From Hermatobates lingyangjiaoensis (Eukaryota; Arthropoda; Insecta; Hemiptera; Hermatobatidae), in assembly GCA_026182355.1 (NCBI GenBank), contig JAPFBL010000009.1, positions 682,001 to 746,000 of the forward strand: 64,000 nucleotides of DNA, given 5' to 3'. The notes under the pieces are model-generated. The model was not told the DNA's origin and did not search any database. It was given only the letters and a program-made list of their open reading frames with translations. Positions within the stretch are counted from its first letter, which is position 1, and the number at the start of each line of letters is the position of its first letter. The translations under genes were made by a program, and so were the position numbers. Shown piece after piece: positions 33,766 to 45,029 of this stretch.

Positions 33766-35404
33766 TACTTTACTATAAGTAAAGTATAGTGATCGTGAAA
33801 AAATTCGATCTCGAGATTTTGACGGAATTACATGTTTTGAGGTACCAGAAGTCGTTTTATGACGTTTTTACGATGATGTCTGTGTGTGTGTGGGTGGGTG
33901 GGTGGGTGGTGGGTGCGTGGGTGGGTGCGTGTGTTAGCATTGCTTGTTACCACGCTACGGTCCAGAATCTTTGATGGATCAAGTTGATATTTTACACAAA
34001 AATGGGCCCCATTTAGACGAAGATCCCTATTGTTTGGGAAGAATTATGCATGATGGGAAAGTCACTTTTTTTGCCAAAAACCGTTTTTTTTAAAACATTT
34101 ATTTCTCCTAAACTGATAACCCTAGAGTTTTGAAATTTTGATATTATCTTTGAAGTTACAAATGCAACAAACGAAAAATATATTCAGAATTTTAAGACAA
34201 CAGGAAATATTTTTTTTTCAATAAAATGTAAAAATTTTGACTTATAATTCAATCTCAAACCTTGTGAGAGCGATACAAGCCATACTGTTTGACGGACAAG
34301 AAAGAAACTATGCCTACAAATAGAACATTATATGGAGAATGAGTTGAGATATTTTTTTCTAAAATTACATTCGCTAAAAGGGCGTTACAGTACGATTTGT
34401 GTTTTCAGAAAATGATTTTTTGACACTAAACGGCTCATTAAAAAAAAATGAAAATTTGACCAAAAATGGAACAAACAATTAGCAATTCATAAAAAAAAAT
34501 TCATGAAGTTTCAATTACGGGAAACAGCAATAACGATATAAAAACTGTTTGTTTATTCTAGACTAAGAGATCACCTGCTATACTTGTCGAATTTTTTGTA
34601 TTTTTTTACATTGTTTACATTGACTTAGAAATTTTTTGAGCGAATCCACTGAGATAAAATTGATGTTTCTAATGGAAAAATGAAAATATATAATTGACTT
34701 ATATGAGATGTAAGAGGAATAATATTGTGCAGGAAAATAATAACACTAACTCAGAAAAAATTCGTATATATGTTATTTGACAAAGGGGAAGGAAAATGAT
34801 CTTATTAAATACTAAGAAGCCATAAAATTCCCAGTATAATAATTCTGTTAAAAACCAAAAATGTAAAAGATAATTCAAAATTGAAATCTTTCGTTTAGAG
34901 ATTAATAACTGTAATTATCGTACATCTTTAATTAACAAATCACCTTAAAACAACATTTTCTTCGCTGTTTAAGAAGTTTTTCAGAGAAAAAAAGAGTATT
35001 TTACTGTTTCAAATTTGAAAATTTTACATTAATATTCAATGTAGAAGGATGTAAAGTAAACGATGTAAGAAATCTACTGGCTATTTGAACAATAGCCATG
35101 TTCTCTTGTAGGATACTATTTCGTTTCAAGAAATGTTCACTTTGGTTTTTCAAAAATGTTATTACTGCTGTAGTTATACTAATGAAATTATTTGCTAATA
35201 ATAAATTATTTGTGATGTACAAAAATAAGCTTATAAATTGATATGTCCTTCAATCACTATCTGTACTACCTCACGAATGAAAGACTAATAATTATATCCC
35301 ATTTAGATGTTTACGTTATGCTTAAATGAGACGTTATGTTTTATATACTCAAGAAATTTGACATTAAGTTACTTATAGTAAAGTAGAGTGTAGGCCACTC
35401 CAGA
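33766..35404 (-). mobile_element. 1.65-kb non-coding element, copy 1, inserted in the PLE
   Basis: Begins on the plus strand at the palindrome ACTTTACTATAAGTAAAGT and ends at GTAGGCCACTCCAGA. It is about 96% alike (by eye) to copy 2 at 35468-37128. It contains no reading frame, a GT/GGGT microsatellite (33882-33930), and near its other end a second ACTTATAGTAAAGTAGAGTG string related to the terminal palindrome. It sits between GIY-YIG codons and a 62-bp sliver of PLE coding sequence, so it is an insertion. A terminal hairpin, internal microsatellite and no clear inverted termini recall Helentron/DINE-1-type elements, but that is a guess. Strand is given by comparison with copy 3. Confidence 0.8.
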
Positions 35405-35466
35405 TTTTTTATGATATTGTCGATTAACCTTTTTGGATACATTAAAGAATCTGCAATTTTGTAAAT
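35405..35466 (-). pseudogene. 62-bp sliver of PLE coding sequence between two insertions
   Basis: The minus strand reads YKIADSLMYPKRLIDNIIK. PLEs have a segment of this kind (a YP followed by hydrophobic and basic residues) between the end of the reverse transcriptase and the LVIPY linker. It fills the gap between EEFSDEEI at 37140 and KQSMILKNEEQF at 33757, showing that the two flanking copies are separate insertions into one PLE. Confidence 0.72.
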
Positions 35467-35467
35467 A

Positions 35468-37128
35468 TTACTTTACTATAAGTAAAGTATAGTGATCGTG
35501 AAAAAATTCGATTTCGAGATTTTGACGGAATTACATGTTTTGAGGTCCCAGAAGTCGTTTTATGACGTTTTTACGATGATGTCTGTGTGTGTGTGGGTGG
35601 GTGGGTGGGTGGGTGGGTGGGTGGGTGGGTGGGTGGGTGGTGGTGGTGGGTGAGTGTGTTAGCATTGCTTGTTACCACGCTACGGTCCAGAATCTTTGAT
35701 GGATCAAGTTGATATTTTACACAAAAATGGGCCTCATAAAGACGAAGATCCCTATTGTTTGCGAAGAATTATGCATGATGGGAAAGTCACTTTTTTTGCC
35801 AAAAACCGTTTTTTTTAAAACATTTATTTCTCCTAAACTGATAACCCTAGAGTTTTGAAATTTTGACATTATCTATGAAGTTACAAATCGAACAAACGAA
35901 AAATATATTCAGAATTTTAAAACAACAGGAAATATTTTTTTTCAATAAAATGTAAAAATTTTGACTTATAATTCAATCTCAAACCTTGTGAGAGCGATAC
36001 AAGCCATACTGTTTGACGGACAAAAATGAAACTATGCCTATAAATAGAACATTATATGGAGAACGAGTTGAGATATTTTTTTCTAAAATTACATTCGCTA
36101 AAGGGGCGTTACAGTACGATTTGTGTTTTCAGAAAATGTTTTTTTGACTCTAAACGACTCGTTAAAAAATAATGAAAATTTGACCAAAAATGGAACAAAA
36201 AATTAGCAATTCATGAAAAAAAAATCATAAAGTTTCAATTACGGGAAAGAGCAATAACGATATAAAAACTCTTTGTTTACCCTAGACTAAGAGATCACCT
36301 GCTATACTTGTCGAATTTTTTGTATTTTTTTACATTGTTTACATTGACTTAGAAATTTTTTGAGCGAATCCACTGAGATAAAATTGATGTTTCTAATGGA
36401 AAAATGAAAATATATTATTGACTTATAAGAGATGTAAGAGGAATAATATTGTGCAGGTAAATGATAACACTCATTAAAAAAAAATTCGTATATATGTTAT
36501 TTGACAAAGGGGATGGAAAATGATCTTATTAAATACTAAGAAGCCATAAAATTCCCAGTATAATAATTCTGTTAAAAACCAAAATTGTAAAAGATAATTC
36601 AAAATATAAATCTTTCGTTTAAAGATTAATAACTGTAATTATCGTACATCTTTAATTAACAAATCACCTTAAAACAACATTTTCTTCGCTGTTTAAGATG
36701 TTTTTCAGAGAAAAAAAGGGTATTTTACTGTTTCAAATTTGAAAATTTTACATTAATATTCAATGTAGAAGGATGTCAAGTAAACGATGTAAGAAATCTA
36801 CTGGCTATTTGAACAATAGCCATGTTCTCTTGTAGGATAATATTTCGTTTCAAGAAATGTTCACATTGGTTTTTCAAAAATGTTATTACTGCTGTAGTTA
36901 TACTAATGAAATTATTTGCAAATAATAAATTATTTGTGATGTACAAAAATAAGCTTATAAATTGATATGTCCTTCAATCACTATCTGTACTACCACACGA
37001 ATGCAATGCTAATAATTATATCCCATTTAGATATTTATGTTATGCTTAAATGATACGTTATGTTTTATATACTCAAGAAATTTGACATTGAGTTACTTAT
37101 AGTAAAGTAGAGTGTAGGCCACTCCAGA
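35468..37128 (-). mobile_element. 1.65-kb non-coding element, copy 2, inserted in the PLE
   Basis: Same orientation and same ends as copy 1, with the palindrome ACTTTACTATAAGTAAAGT at the left and GCCACTCCAGA at the right. The GGGT microsatellite is longer here (35582-35660). Small differences (single substitutions, short A-run length changes) are spread over the length. It interrupts the PLE after EEFSDEEIKK. The T-run at each right junction may be the element's end or part of a target duplication. The short open frames inside are shared by both copies without signs of coding constraint. Confidence 0.8.
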
Positions 37129-38600
37129 TTTTTTTTGATTTCTTCATCTGAAAATTCCTCACTGCAAATTTTGAAAGCTCTTAAGAACATGCTACTAAAA
37201 ACTGACTTTTTAGTTTTAAGTGGATGAGCCGAGAAGAAATGAACGTAAGATGAAACATTGGTTGACTTCCTATGAATACTGTACTTTAATTTATCACCAT
37301 TCCTATGTAAAAGTACATCCAAGAAAGGAAGTTTATTATTGTTTTCATGTTCTATTGTAAATTTTATGGATGGTACAACCGTATTGAGGGTATCCAAAAA
37401 GGTGTTAACATTTTCATTTTCAGGCCAAATACATAATATATCATCGACATATCTAAACCATTTAGCATTAGTAGGTAGTATTGTAGGTAGGTAGGTGATC
37501 TCAAAATATTCCATATAGATATTACTTAAAACTGGGGAGAGATAATTTCCCATAGCCAATCCAAACTTTTGTTTATAAAATTTTTCTTGAAACGAAAAAC
37601 AGCCATCCAATACACACAAACGAATCAACTCGATTAATTCTGGGATAGAAACTGGTAAATTTTGAACATGTTTGCCTAGTTCTGTCTCTAGGAAATTCAA
37701 CACATCTTCAACAGGAACATTCGTAAAGAGAGATTTGACATCGAAGCTGACTAATTTACTATTTTGATAACAACAAGAATTTAGCTTTGATAAAAGATCA
37801 ATATTATTCTTGATGTGACTATTAGAAATGGTACCCACTAATGGAGACAAAACTCGTACTAACCATTTTGATAACTTGTATCCAGCTGATCCAATTGAAC
37901 TAACAATCTGTCTGGCTGGACAACCATCCTTATGTGTTTTAATCAAACCATACATGTAGGGTAATGATGCAGATCTCTCAATAAATTTTGCAATTAAACT
38001 CTTATTATTGTTTAATATTAATTTTAATTTCTTGTTGAACAGATTGTTATAATTTTCAGTAGGGTCTGAGTTTAATACCTCGTATATACTATTATCAGAT
38101 AACAATAGTTCCATTTTGGCAGTGTAATCTATCTTGTTCATAAGTACTATGGCTCCTGTTTTGTCAGCTTTTGTGACTTTTATTTCTTTGTTCCTTTTTA
38201 GTTGTTTATAAACTTCAGTAAATCTTTTCGGACAATGAGGAGCTATTTCTTTAATTGATCTATAAATGTATCCTTTGCACATTGCAATTTTAGTTTCATC
38301 AATGTTAATCTTTTCCATTTGAGAGAAACTATTAGCTAATTCTAAATAATTAATTCCTTTATCATTTGGTACGAAACTAAAACCAAATCCTAAAGCCGAA
38401 ATTTCAATACTATCTAATGGCTTGTTCGTCATATTAATGATAAGTTTTTTGTTCCCACAATTATGCCATGGACTATTTTTAATCAATGATTGAATATATA
38501 TATATATATTACACACAGGCACACAAAACATACACACACAAACTGTAAGCCCAGTGTTGTATCTATGAAAACTGAAAATTATGTGAAAAACTTTTCTAAT
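37129..38600 (-). pseudogene. Penelope-like element reverse transcriptase, 3' end split by insertion
   Basis: This reverse transcriptase would copy PLE RNA at a nicked target. The 512-codon open frame (37065-38603) holds, in order: NKPLDSIEISALGFGFSF (59-76), KADKTGAIVLM (145-155), YGLIKTHK (218-225), motif A FDVKSLFTNV (287-296), the B/4-like block GLAMGNYLSPVLSNIYME (348-365), the catalytic YVDD (385-388), LPFLDVLLHR (425-434) and RAFKICSEEFSDEEI (475-489). All catalytic aspartates are present and no stop or frameshift interrupts the domain, so decay is recent. After residue 490 the frame runs into inserted element copy 2. At the 5' side the first ~37 codons derive from flanking TG/TA repeats (VCVCMFCVPVCNIYIYI), and the PLE part starts at about QSLIKNSPWHN, so the element is 5'-truncated at a (TA)n tract. 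Telomeric or terminal-repeat context is not visible. Confidence 0.92.
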
Positions 38601-38639
38601 CATAACTGAACTTTCCTATAAAATGCCATATGGCTTGAT

Positions 38640-39720
38640 ATGTAAGTAATTTAAATTTGTTCAGCCATTATTGTATCTATAATGATACATATAATGATAA
38701 ATATATTGATCAGTTACCGTAATGATTTTAATTATTATATACCCGGATGAAGTCCATATGCTGGGAAATATTTGCATTAATGATACTTTAAGGGTTATAT
38801 TTTTTTTTACCAAAATATGGAAGACCACTAATTATAACGAGTAGATGTCAGTTAAGTGATGTACCAGGAAAGCAGGTGTGGGCCAGCTGGGTAAGACCTA
38901 TGTATGCAGGGTAAGAGACGAGAAGTGAGGGAAACAGAGCAGATGTAAGTGCAGATGTTCTCCCTTATCGAAGACATCACCATCTTTGCTCCAAATTGCC
39001 AATATCACTTTACAATAGGACATAGAGACAGTAGAATTTAATAAAAGTTTGCCTGTCTAGTTTGTTGTAACATCTTATATGAAACTGTAGCTTTACTCTA
39101 ACCAACTTGAACTATCCTCGTAGCATCTCAAAATATCTTTTTTTCCTCTTTTTTTTTTTGTTGCTAAATTGGTAATATTATAAAAGTTTACCAAAGAAAT
39201 TTTTTTCATTAAGTGTTAGCGGATGGTTCAGACGTTTCTAGTGTAAACAAAATCATTAATTAAAAAATATCATAAAAAAAACAATTTAAAATTGAAAAAA
39301 CATTTTTAAATCAATCAATTTTTTAGCTTTAAATATTCAACATAGTAAACACTACATAGAGATTCGTAGCTTTTTTCATGTTTACTTAAAACTAATTTGA
39401 AACTTTTCTCTACTGAATACTTGAACTCACTGATGAGAAAATATTTAAATACAAGAAAATATCAATTTATCTCTAATATAAATATATATTTACACAATTA
39501 GAATATATAACGACCACCGGAGAAGTACGACTTTCTGTGTTTTTCTAGCCAGCTTGAAATAATTTGTAAAAAATCGTTCCAATAGCTTAAATTTTTTTTT
39601 ATTAAACATAAATACTTCTATTTTTAAAATAATAATAATGTATCTTTCATTTTTTTGATCCCTCTCCTGCATTAACATTTAGAGTCAATAAATATTTTAG
39701 AATCCTATTATTATCGTTAA
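38640..39720. other. Gene-free AT-rich stretch
   Basis: No supportable features. Confidence 0.4.
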
Positions 39721-39722
39721 AT

Positions 39723-39724
<2 letters not shown>

Positions 39725-39777
<53 letters not shown>
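39725..39777. repeat. (TA)n microsatellite
   Basis: About 25 TA units at the left boundary of a PLE family A palindrome. Confidence 0.95.
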
Positions 39778-39778
<1 letters not shown>

Positions 39779-39779
<1 letters not shown>

Positions 39780-40048
39780 GTTGATCAAAACACAATAAGA
39801 AATGGGAAAACAAGACTAAGATCTTTCAACCGTTACAAGCGGTCTTCGTCAAAGTCAAAAACCCAACTGAGTTTTGGGTTTTATATATATATATATACCC
39901 AACTGGGTTATATACCCAACTCAGTTGGGTTTTTGACTCTGACGAAGACCGCTTGTTACGGTTGAAAGATCTTAGTCTTGTTTTCCCATTTTTTATTGTG
40001 GTTTGATCATTGATTGTTATTTCACGTGTTTATGTGAAATCTTTTAAT
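39779..40048. mobile_element. PLE family A head-to-head palindrome
   Basis: A minus-strand copy (39779-39880, core UUGACGA) and a plus-strand copy (39916-40048) face outward. The centre holds a TA run and two short repeats of ACCCAACTGAG/ACCCAACTGGG. The plus copy carries the intact motif at 39935-39977, the family tail and the terminal hairpin ATTTCACGTGTTTATGTGAAAT (40019-40040) just before TATATATA. Both outer ends lie on TA tracts. Confidence 0.8.
39935..39977 (+). ncRNA. Hammerhead-like ribozyme motif, family A (reference copy)
   Basis: Stem I GACT (39935-39938), core CTGACGA (39939-39945), extra A, stem II GACCG-CTTGTTA-CGGTT (39947-39963, with one G-U pair), GAA (39964-39966), palindrome AGATCT (39967-39972), T at the cleavage position (39973), stem I partner AGTC (39974-39977). 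All invariant positions are intact. Stem III can form only as a very short hairpin in cis but as 6 bp between two molecules. At least eight further decayed or partial copies of this family lie in the window. Confidence 0.78.
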
Positions 40049-40055
40049 ATATATA

Positions 40056-40330
40056 TTCGTGTATTTGGGGAGCAGGCCTTCATTTATACAAGTTCTCTTG
40101 AAACCTATGCCTATTTCTAGTTTAACACCTTTCCGGATTAATTTTTCCAATATTCTCACCTCTGCCTTCCATAAGTTCGGGACAAGATATATGTTGGAGT
40201 ACAAGAATAAAAATTTTGGAGAACTGATGTATCTTGTCCCGAACTTATGGAAGTCAGAGGTGAGAAAATTGGATAAATTAATCCGGAAAAGTGTTAAATT
40301 GGAAATAGGCATAGATTTCAATAGAACTTG
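40056..40330. pseudogene. PLE N-terminal coding fragments, head-to-head
   Basis: Minus strand 40056-40190 reads a KLIRKGVKLEIGIGFKRTC block, then NEGLLPKYTNIYI, running into TA sequence on the left. Plus strand 40200-40330 reads NFGELMYLVPNLWKSEV, KLDKLIRKSVKLEIGI, NRTC and then TGTATATACATGTATATATA. The two halves are inverted copies of the same coding segment with few differences. The shared KLEIG and EGLLPKYTN blocks tie this family to the fragments at 32703, 32955 and 52395. Confidence 0.7.
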
Positions 40331-40386
40331 TGTATATACATGTATATATATACTAAATAATCACAATAAACACGTGATGAAAACTA

Positions 40387-40425
40387 ATGAACGTATAAGC
40401 CACAAGGAAAAGCTTATACGTTCAT
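40387..40425. repeat. Perfect 14-bp hairpin next to (TA)n
   Basis: ATGAACGTATAAGC and its exact reverse complement GCTTATACGTTCAT are separated by 11 bases, and a TA run follows. Function is unknown; it may be the end of a further small foldback element. Confidence 0.7.
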
Positions 40426-40439
40426 ACATATATATATAT

Positions 40440-42200
40440 ACTTGATATACATTCTCGACCACAGAACGCACGAAATACTAAATTGGTTTTCGAGGATCAT
40501 GTCCAAAATAATAATAATTAATTATCAGCCGACTTTTTGTCGAAAATTTTTGACATTTTAAGGCTTAAAAAAAAATTATTGAGAATTAGTAATACTATAA
40601 AATGCATCAGAAAGAGTAAAACTACCAGTCCAGAGGTGACCACATATGGCACTGGGCTAACATGGCTTCATACGGAAATAATTACTTAACTGAAGCAAGT
40701 ATTTAATATATATATATATAGGCTATTCATGATAATGCATGTACCAAATCGTTGTTTTTAGCTTGTGTAAAATGTTAATAGACTAGTTATAAACAAATGT
40801 TAAAAATTTCCAGTAAAGTTTCCTTAATAAAAGACTGCAACATTTGTGAACATGTAAAATTATATTAAAATGTACTTATATTGGTGTATTTTAGAGAGAA
40901 GAATAATGACTAAGTGTTGGTGCCAATTTTTTATTATCTAATATAGTAAGTCAATCTACATAATACCCTTACATATGTTATAATGAGTTTCTTAAATGAT
41001 TTAAATTTCTTCAATTTGATTAACAAATAGATTTGGAACTTGCATTCAAAAATAATACATACTGCTCCAAAAAGTTATCTCAAGTTTCAAATTCATGAAA
41101 TGTATATTCACTTCCCTTGTCTTTTCACTTGTATATTCATTTGTCTTTTACACAAATTTTGTTTTTTTAAATAGCATGCTAATTTACCTATTGATAGGTA
41201 AATATCAATGCTTGCATAGATAATTTGAGCTGTATTGCTTACTAGTTTTTGTAAAATAAATGCTACCAAGAAACTAGTTTTATTGTTGATAAAAGTAACG
41301 CCTTAATGCAAGTTTCAAAATACTACTGTTCATGTATAAGAAAAACAAGCACTTTTTAGGGTCAATGATTTAAAAAATGTATGGATATTTGCAAAATATA
41401 AGAATAAAAGAAAAAGAATATGTAGATATGGAAAACAATGGCTCATTATTATGAATAATAAAATAATAAAAAAAAATATTAAAAAATGGTATATTTTCTA
41501 TAGCATTTTCTATATTATAATTGCTATTTAATAATTAAACGCTGTTCATTCATTTGTTTTTGATTGTATATCAGTTCATTTATTGTTTAATTCAAATGGC
41601 TTATGTGGTATTGGATCATCAATTATTATCTTTGTATATTATACAAAAAACACTGGCAGGGTATCATTGACGAAGAACAGGTGGGCCTATAGAAAGTACC
41701 ATTAGCTTGGGATATCTTATAGCCTCTTCAAATTAATTGGGGTTCTGCTAATGAAGGAATAAATCATTTCATAATAAACACTTGAAGTATGTGCGTGCGA
41801 AGCATACCATAATCAACTTACCTAGGGGAAAGTCCCCTGCCTTCTTTTTAATTACTATATACATGCCCGTAAGTTGGACTCAGGTTATATTTGACAATAC
41901 CAGTCAGGTAATAATACAAGGTCTGGAAAGTCCAGAACTGGCTCACAAATTATTTATTTTTAATCCAAATAGCAAGGATATCTTTAGAGTATTCACTGTA
42001 GAGCCAACTCTTATCTTAGCTTTCTGCACTGTGTAAACTTTTTCTTGTATGCTTTTTAAACATATCCTCCGTTTGAGATTGTCAAACAATGAGTTCTGCA
42101 CAGGTAGTAGTTGAGTTTTGAAACAAAACCAGACTTGCTAGCACACATTCATCACTGATGATGAGTCACGACAAATCTGTGTTATTTTTACTTCTTCCTT
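40440..42200. other. Gene-free AT-rich stretch
   Basis: The 84-codon open frame at 41782-42036 (KYVRAKHTIINLPRGK...) is moderately protein-like but has no motif I recognise and no splice signals that I can pair. No other feature is supportable. Confidence 0.4.
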
Positions 42201-42209
42201 AATCTCAAA

Positions 42210-42930
42210 TGTCAGACTACGGAGACGCAGGGATTTTTGGTCGAAAAAAAGCCAACGATATCAAAAGAAAACCAGGATGGCTGACACCTACAAGTCATTA
42301 GTTTAAGGAGCACCCTAGTATCTAGAGGGGTTTGGTCATATCTTCGAAGGAAAATACCCACTGACCCCGGAGCAGGCCTCACCTAAGTGAGTTCCAGTAT
42401 TCAAGTCCACCTGCCAACAGATGGGCCTTACGCAATAGTAAGGGTTGAGGGTATAGCGTCCTCTTGTTGCTCTGAATCTAACCTTCCGAGAAGATACTGC
42501 TTTTGACAGTACCAATCCCTAAAGAGTTTACCCTTCCTGGGTGAGGAACCACAACCAACACGTGTCCAACACCAACGGCGAGGCAAGTGGAAACCCGAAG
42601 GAATTCTGCATGAGCTTTCCCGCCCCCGTGGTATCGACAATATTTTAAGAGATCTTGGGTAAAACTCCGGACTTTGGTCCTACTGAGCATGCCTCGGATT
42701 TAGGTAAGGTCAGTGGACACATCCATCTGTTAACCAGTCGAGGTAATCAGTCTAACATGTTTCCTGTTCTCGCGACGAGGACACCAATGAATAGGCACAT
42801 GGAATCAGGGTATCTACGCTCTGTTATAGAACGAGAACCCTTCCAGGAGTGAGCCACCTCTAAGCCCACGCGAGAACAGCCTCAGTGAGTTGCTGTTTGC
42901 CAGCCCAGCAGAACTCTTCTTCTCTTGATG
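42210..42930. other. Unclassified GC-richer block
   Basis: About 700 bp of balanced composition with many blocks such as GGAGCAGGCCTCACC, GAACCACAACCAACACGTG and CCCACGCGAGAACAGCC. It has short open frames in several phases and no dominant coding frame. It could be an untranslated part of an autonomous retroelement or a non-coding transcript; no domain is visible. Confidence 0.3.
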
Positions 42931-42934
42931 ATGA

Positions 42935-43738
42935 TATGGTCGAGATATTGAAGTAATTCGATATCTGTTTCCTGGTTAATATTTTTAAGAGTTTCAGATT
43001 TTAACTGTCTTAAATCATTCTTACTAAACATGAAAACCATGTTAAAGGAGCAAAATCAGTCAATAAGATTTGACAAATTCGGCAGTTTATTAATAGCCTT
43101 GTCAATTCAAGAGTTATTCATCATGTTAAAATTTCTGCAATTCTCAGAAAAAATCATAAAATATCTTCACCAAAGAGTCGCACCAAAGAATTAAATTCAA
43201 AATGCTTTCAAATTATTTTAGCATAATTCACTAATTGATCTAATCTTAGGATTCTTTTCAACTGTTCGTTTTAACTCCTGTTTCAACTGTTGTGGCGACT
43301 TTTTTATTTTTCTTTGCTCTTTTGTTGTATTTCTACTTACTCTTCGACTATGGCACGTGCTGACCAGCGAGGCTGGGCCACGTGCTATTAAAACATGATA
43401 AGTGCAGCTACATGAAATGAACTCATTATTTTGATGATACAATTATGATTAGAAAATTAGATGAACAGGTGGTTGTGGTGAAAGACATACATATGCATGG
43501 CAGCTGGTCTGCCCTGGCTAGAGCGCACATGTTGTACTCAACCTTTCATGTGGTGTTCTTTAATCGGTTATTTCTCAAACTACCTTAATAATATCAAGTC
43601 TAACTCAATCAATTTTAAAATCGTTATAAAAAGATTTCCTGTAAACTTGTGATTTTGTATAGTACAATAGTTCCATCTTGCAGACAATTGTAAATCAAAT
43701 AGTTTACAATATAGGAAAATCAAAAACACAACACTTGA
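42935..43738. other. Gene-free stretch
   Basis: Nothing supportable. A short inverted pair, TGGCACGTGCTGACC and GGCCACGTGCTA, lies at about 43350-43388. Confidence 0.35.
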
Positions 43739-43739
43739 C

Positions 43740-44005
43740 TTGTGTCAGGTGTTATATAATAGTTAGCACGCTTACCTTTGGTCTTCAAAGTTATTTTACC
43801 CGTGATCTTAGCTTTTTAATGTGAATAATGGGAATTACTGTGCAGAAAACGTAAAGCTATCGGCCCTGAGCCTGCACGATGCCAGGTACTTGTTAGAATT
43901 TTACTCTAATATACTACTCTGTAACGTAATATTGACGATTCCTGATGTAATGTGAAAGGGCTTTAACTAAGATGGGTGCCAAATGCAAATGAACTACATT
44001 ATCAG
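43740..44005 (+). mobile_element. SINE, strongly diverged copy
   Basis: Recognisable blocks: GTTAGCACGCTTACC (head), AACGTAAAGCTATCGGCCC, GAGCCTGCACGATGCCAGG, TACTTGTTAG and AAGATGGGTGCCAAATGC at the 3' end. The latter matches the tail type of the copy at 5105. Confidence 0.6.
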
Positions 44006-44009
44006 TCCC

Positions 44010-44510
44010 TAGAACCACACTTAAGATGAAAGCCAAATAAACGTGGGTCTTTATAAATGAACAACATGGATTGTAAAAAGTGTTTATTTAGTTTGAAAAC
44101 AATCACTTGAAAATTATAGAAAATATTGAAAAATTGAATTATTGAATTGAAAAATCCTGTGTTCCCCATAGACCCTGTGGTTTGACTGAAAGCTGTGGTA
44201 TTTACTCACATTTAATTCAATTTTATTATAACAAAAGAGAATCCAAGAACTAAACTAATGAGGAGTGATCACACATATATCATAAATAGTCCCGCAAATA
44301 TAGTGACCATATGTAACACAAATCATAAATCAAATATTCCACAATTATTCATTGAAATATATTTCAATCAACCTCACCTGATTCACACATGATCAATCTA
44401 TTTCTGACTCTTAAACATATATGAGTATACTATCGTTTTTAAGTAATTGCTGATAAGTGGTGGGCGTCAAAAATGGAGTTCACATCATTGTAAACAGTCT
44501 TTGCTGCAGT
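44010..44510. other. Intergenic, nothing recognised
   Basis: No supportable features. Confidence 0.35.
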
Positions 44511-44512
44511 TT

Positions 44513-44668
44513 TATTATATATATATATATATATAAAGATTTCACATAACACGTGAAATAACAATCAATGGTCAATCAATCAATCAATGAACAATCAATG
44601 ACCGCTTGTTACGGTTGAAAGATCTTAGTCTTGTTTTCCCATTTCTTATTGTGGTTTGATTATATATA
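44513..44668 (+). mobile_element. PLE family A copy, 5' part of the motif lost
   Basis: After a (TA)n run, a reversed tail (GATTTCACATAACACGTG) and a CAAT-rich junction lead into GACCGCTTGTTACGGTTGAAAGATCTTAGTC and the family tail. The core CTGACGA is deleted, so no ribozyme can form. It ends at ATATATAAAAA. Confidence 0.7.
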
Positions 44669-44698
44669 AAAAGAAGTCGTTATCAGCCTTTGGAGCGA

Positions 44699-44744
44699 TT
44701 CACATCTATTCCTGACGACGAGGACATCGAAATATAGTAGTGAG
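44699..44744 (+). ncRNA. Hammerhead-like motif, family F
   Basis: Core CTGACGA (44712-44718), extra C, a short stem II GA-GGACA-TC, GAA, palindrome ATAT, A at the cleavage position, then GTAGTGAG. Stem I pairs TCAC with GTGA across an internal loop. Three further copies (52181-52387 both arms, 55667) share the layout. Stem II is only 2 bp, so this class is less certain than A, B and C. Confidence 0.5.
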
Positions 44745-45029
44745 TTCAGTGATTTCTTTTCTATGTGTTCTTTTGAAAATTCTAGTTTATATGGTTTCGG
44801 TCGGTGGCACTTTCACGTCTCTGCTCCTGTGTTAGGAGCTATTTAAACCTTTCTTTAGAGATTTTTTCATTATTCATATTTTATAAAATTGGAATAGTGG
44901 TTAAAAGTAAGTTAAAAACATACTGATGTTATTATTGATAGTTGATTCATGAGTTAACATTTACCCGAAAGTTTTTTAAATAAACATTAAGTTTTGAAAT
45001 AAATTTAAAGAATAGCAAGTTTTGTCTAT

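Noticed and set aside
33766..37128. Simple tandem duplication of a 1.7-kb unit
   Set aside because: The 62 bp between the copies encode the PLE segment that belongs between the flanking RT and GIY-YIG codons, so two insertions fit better.
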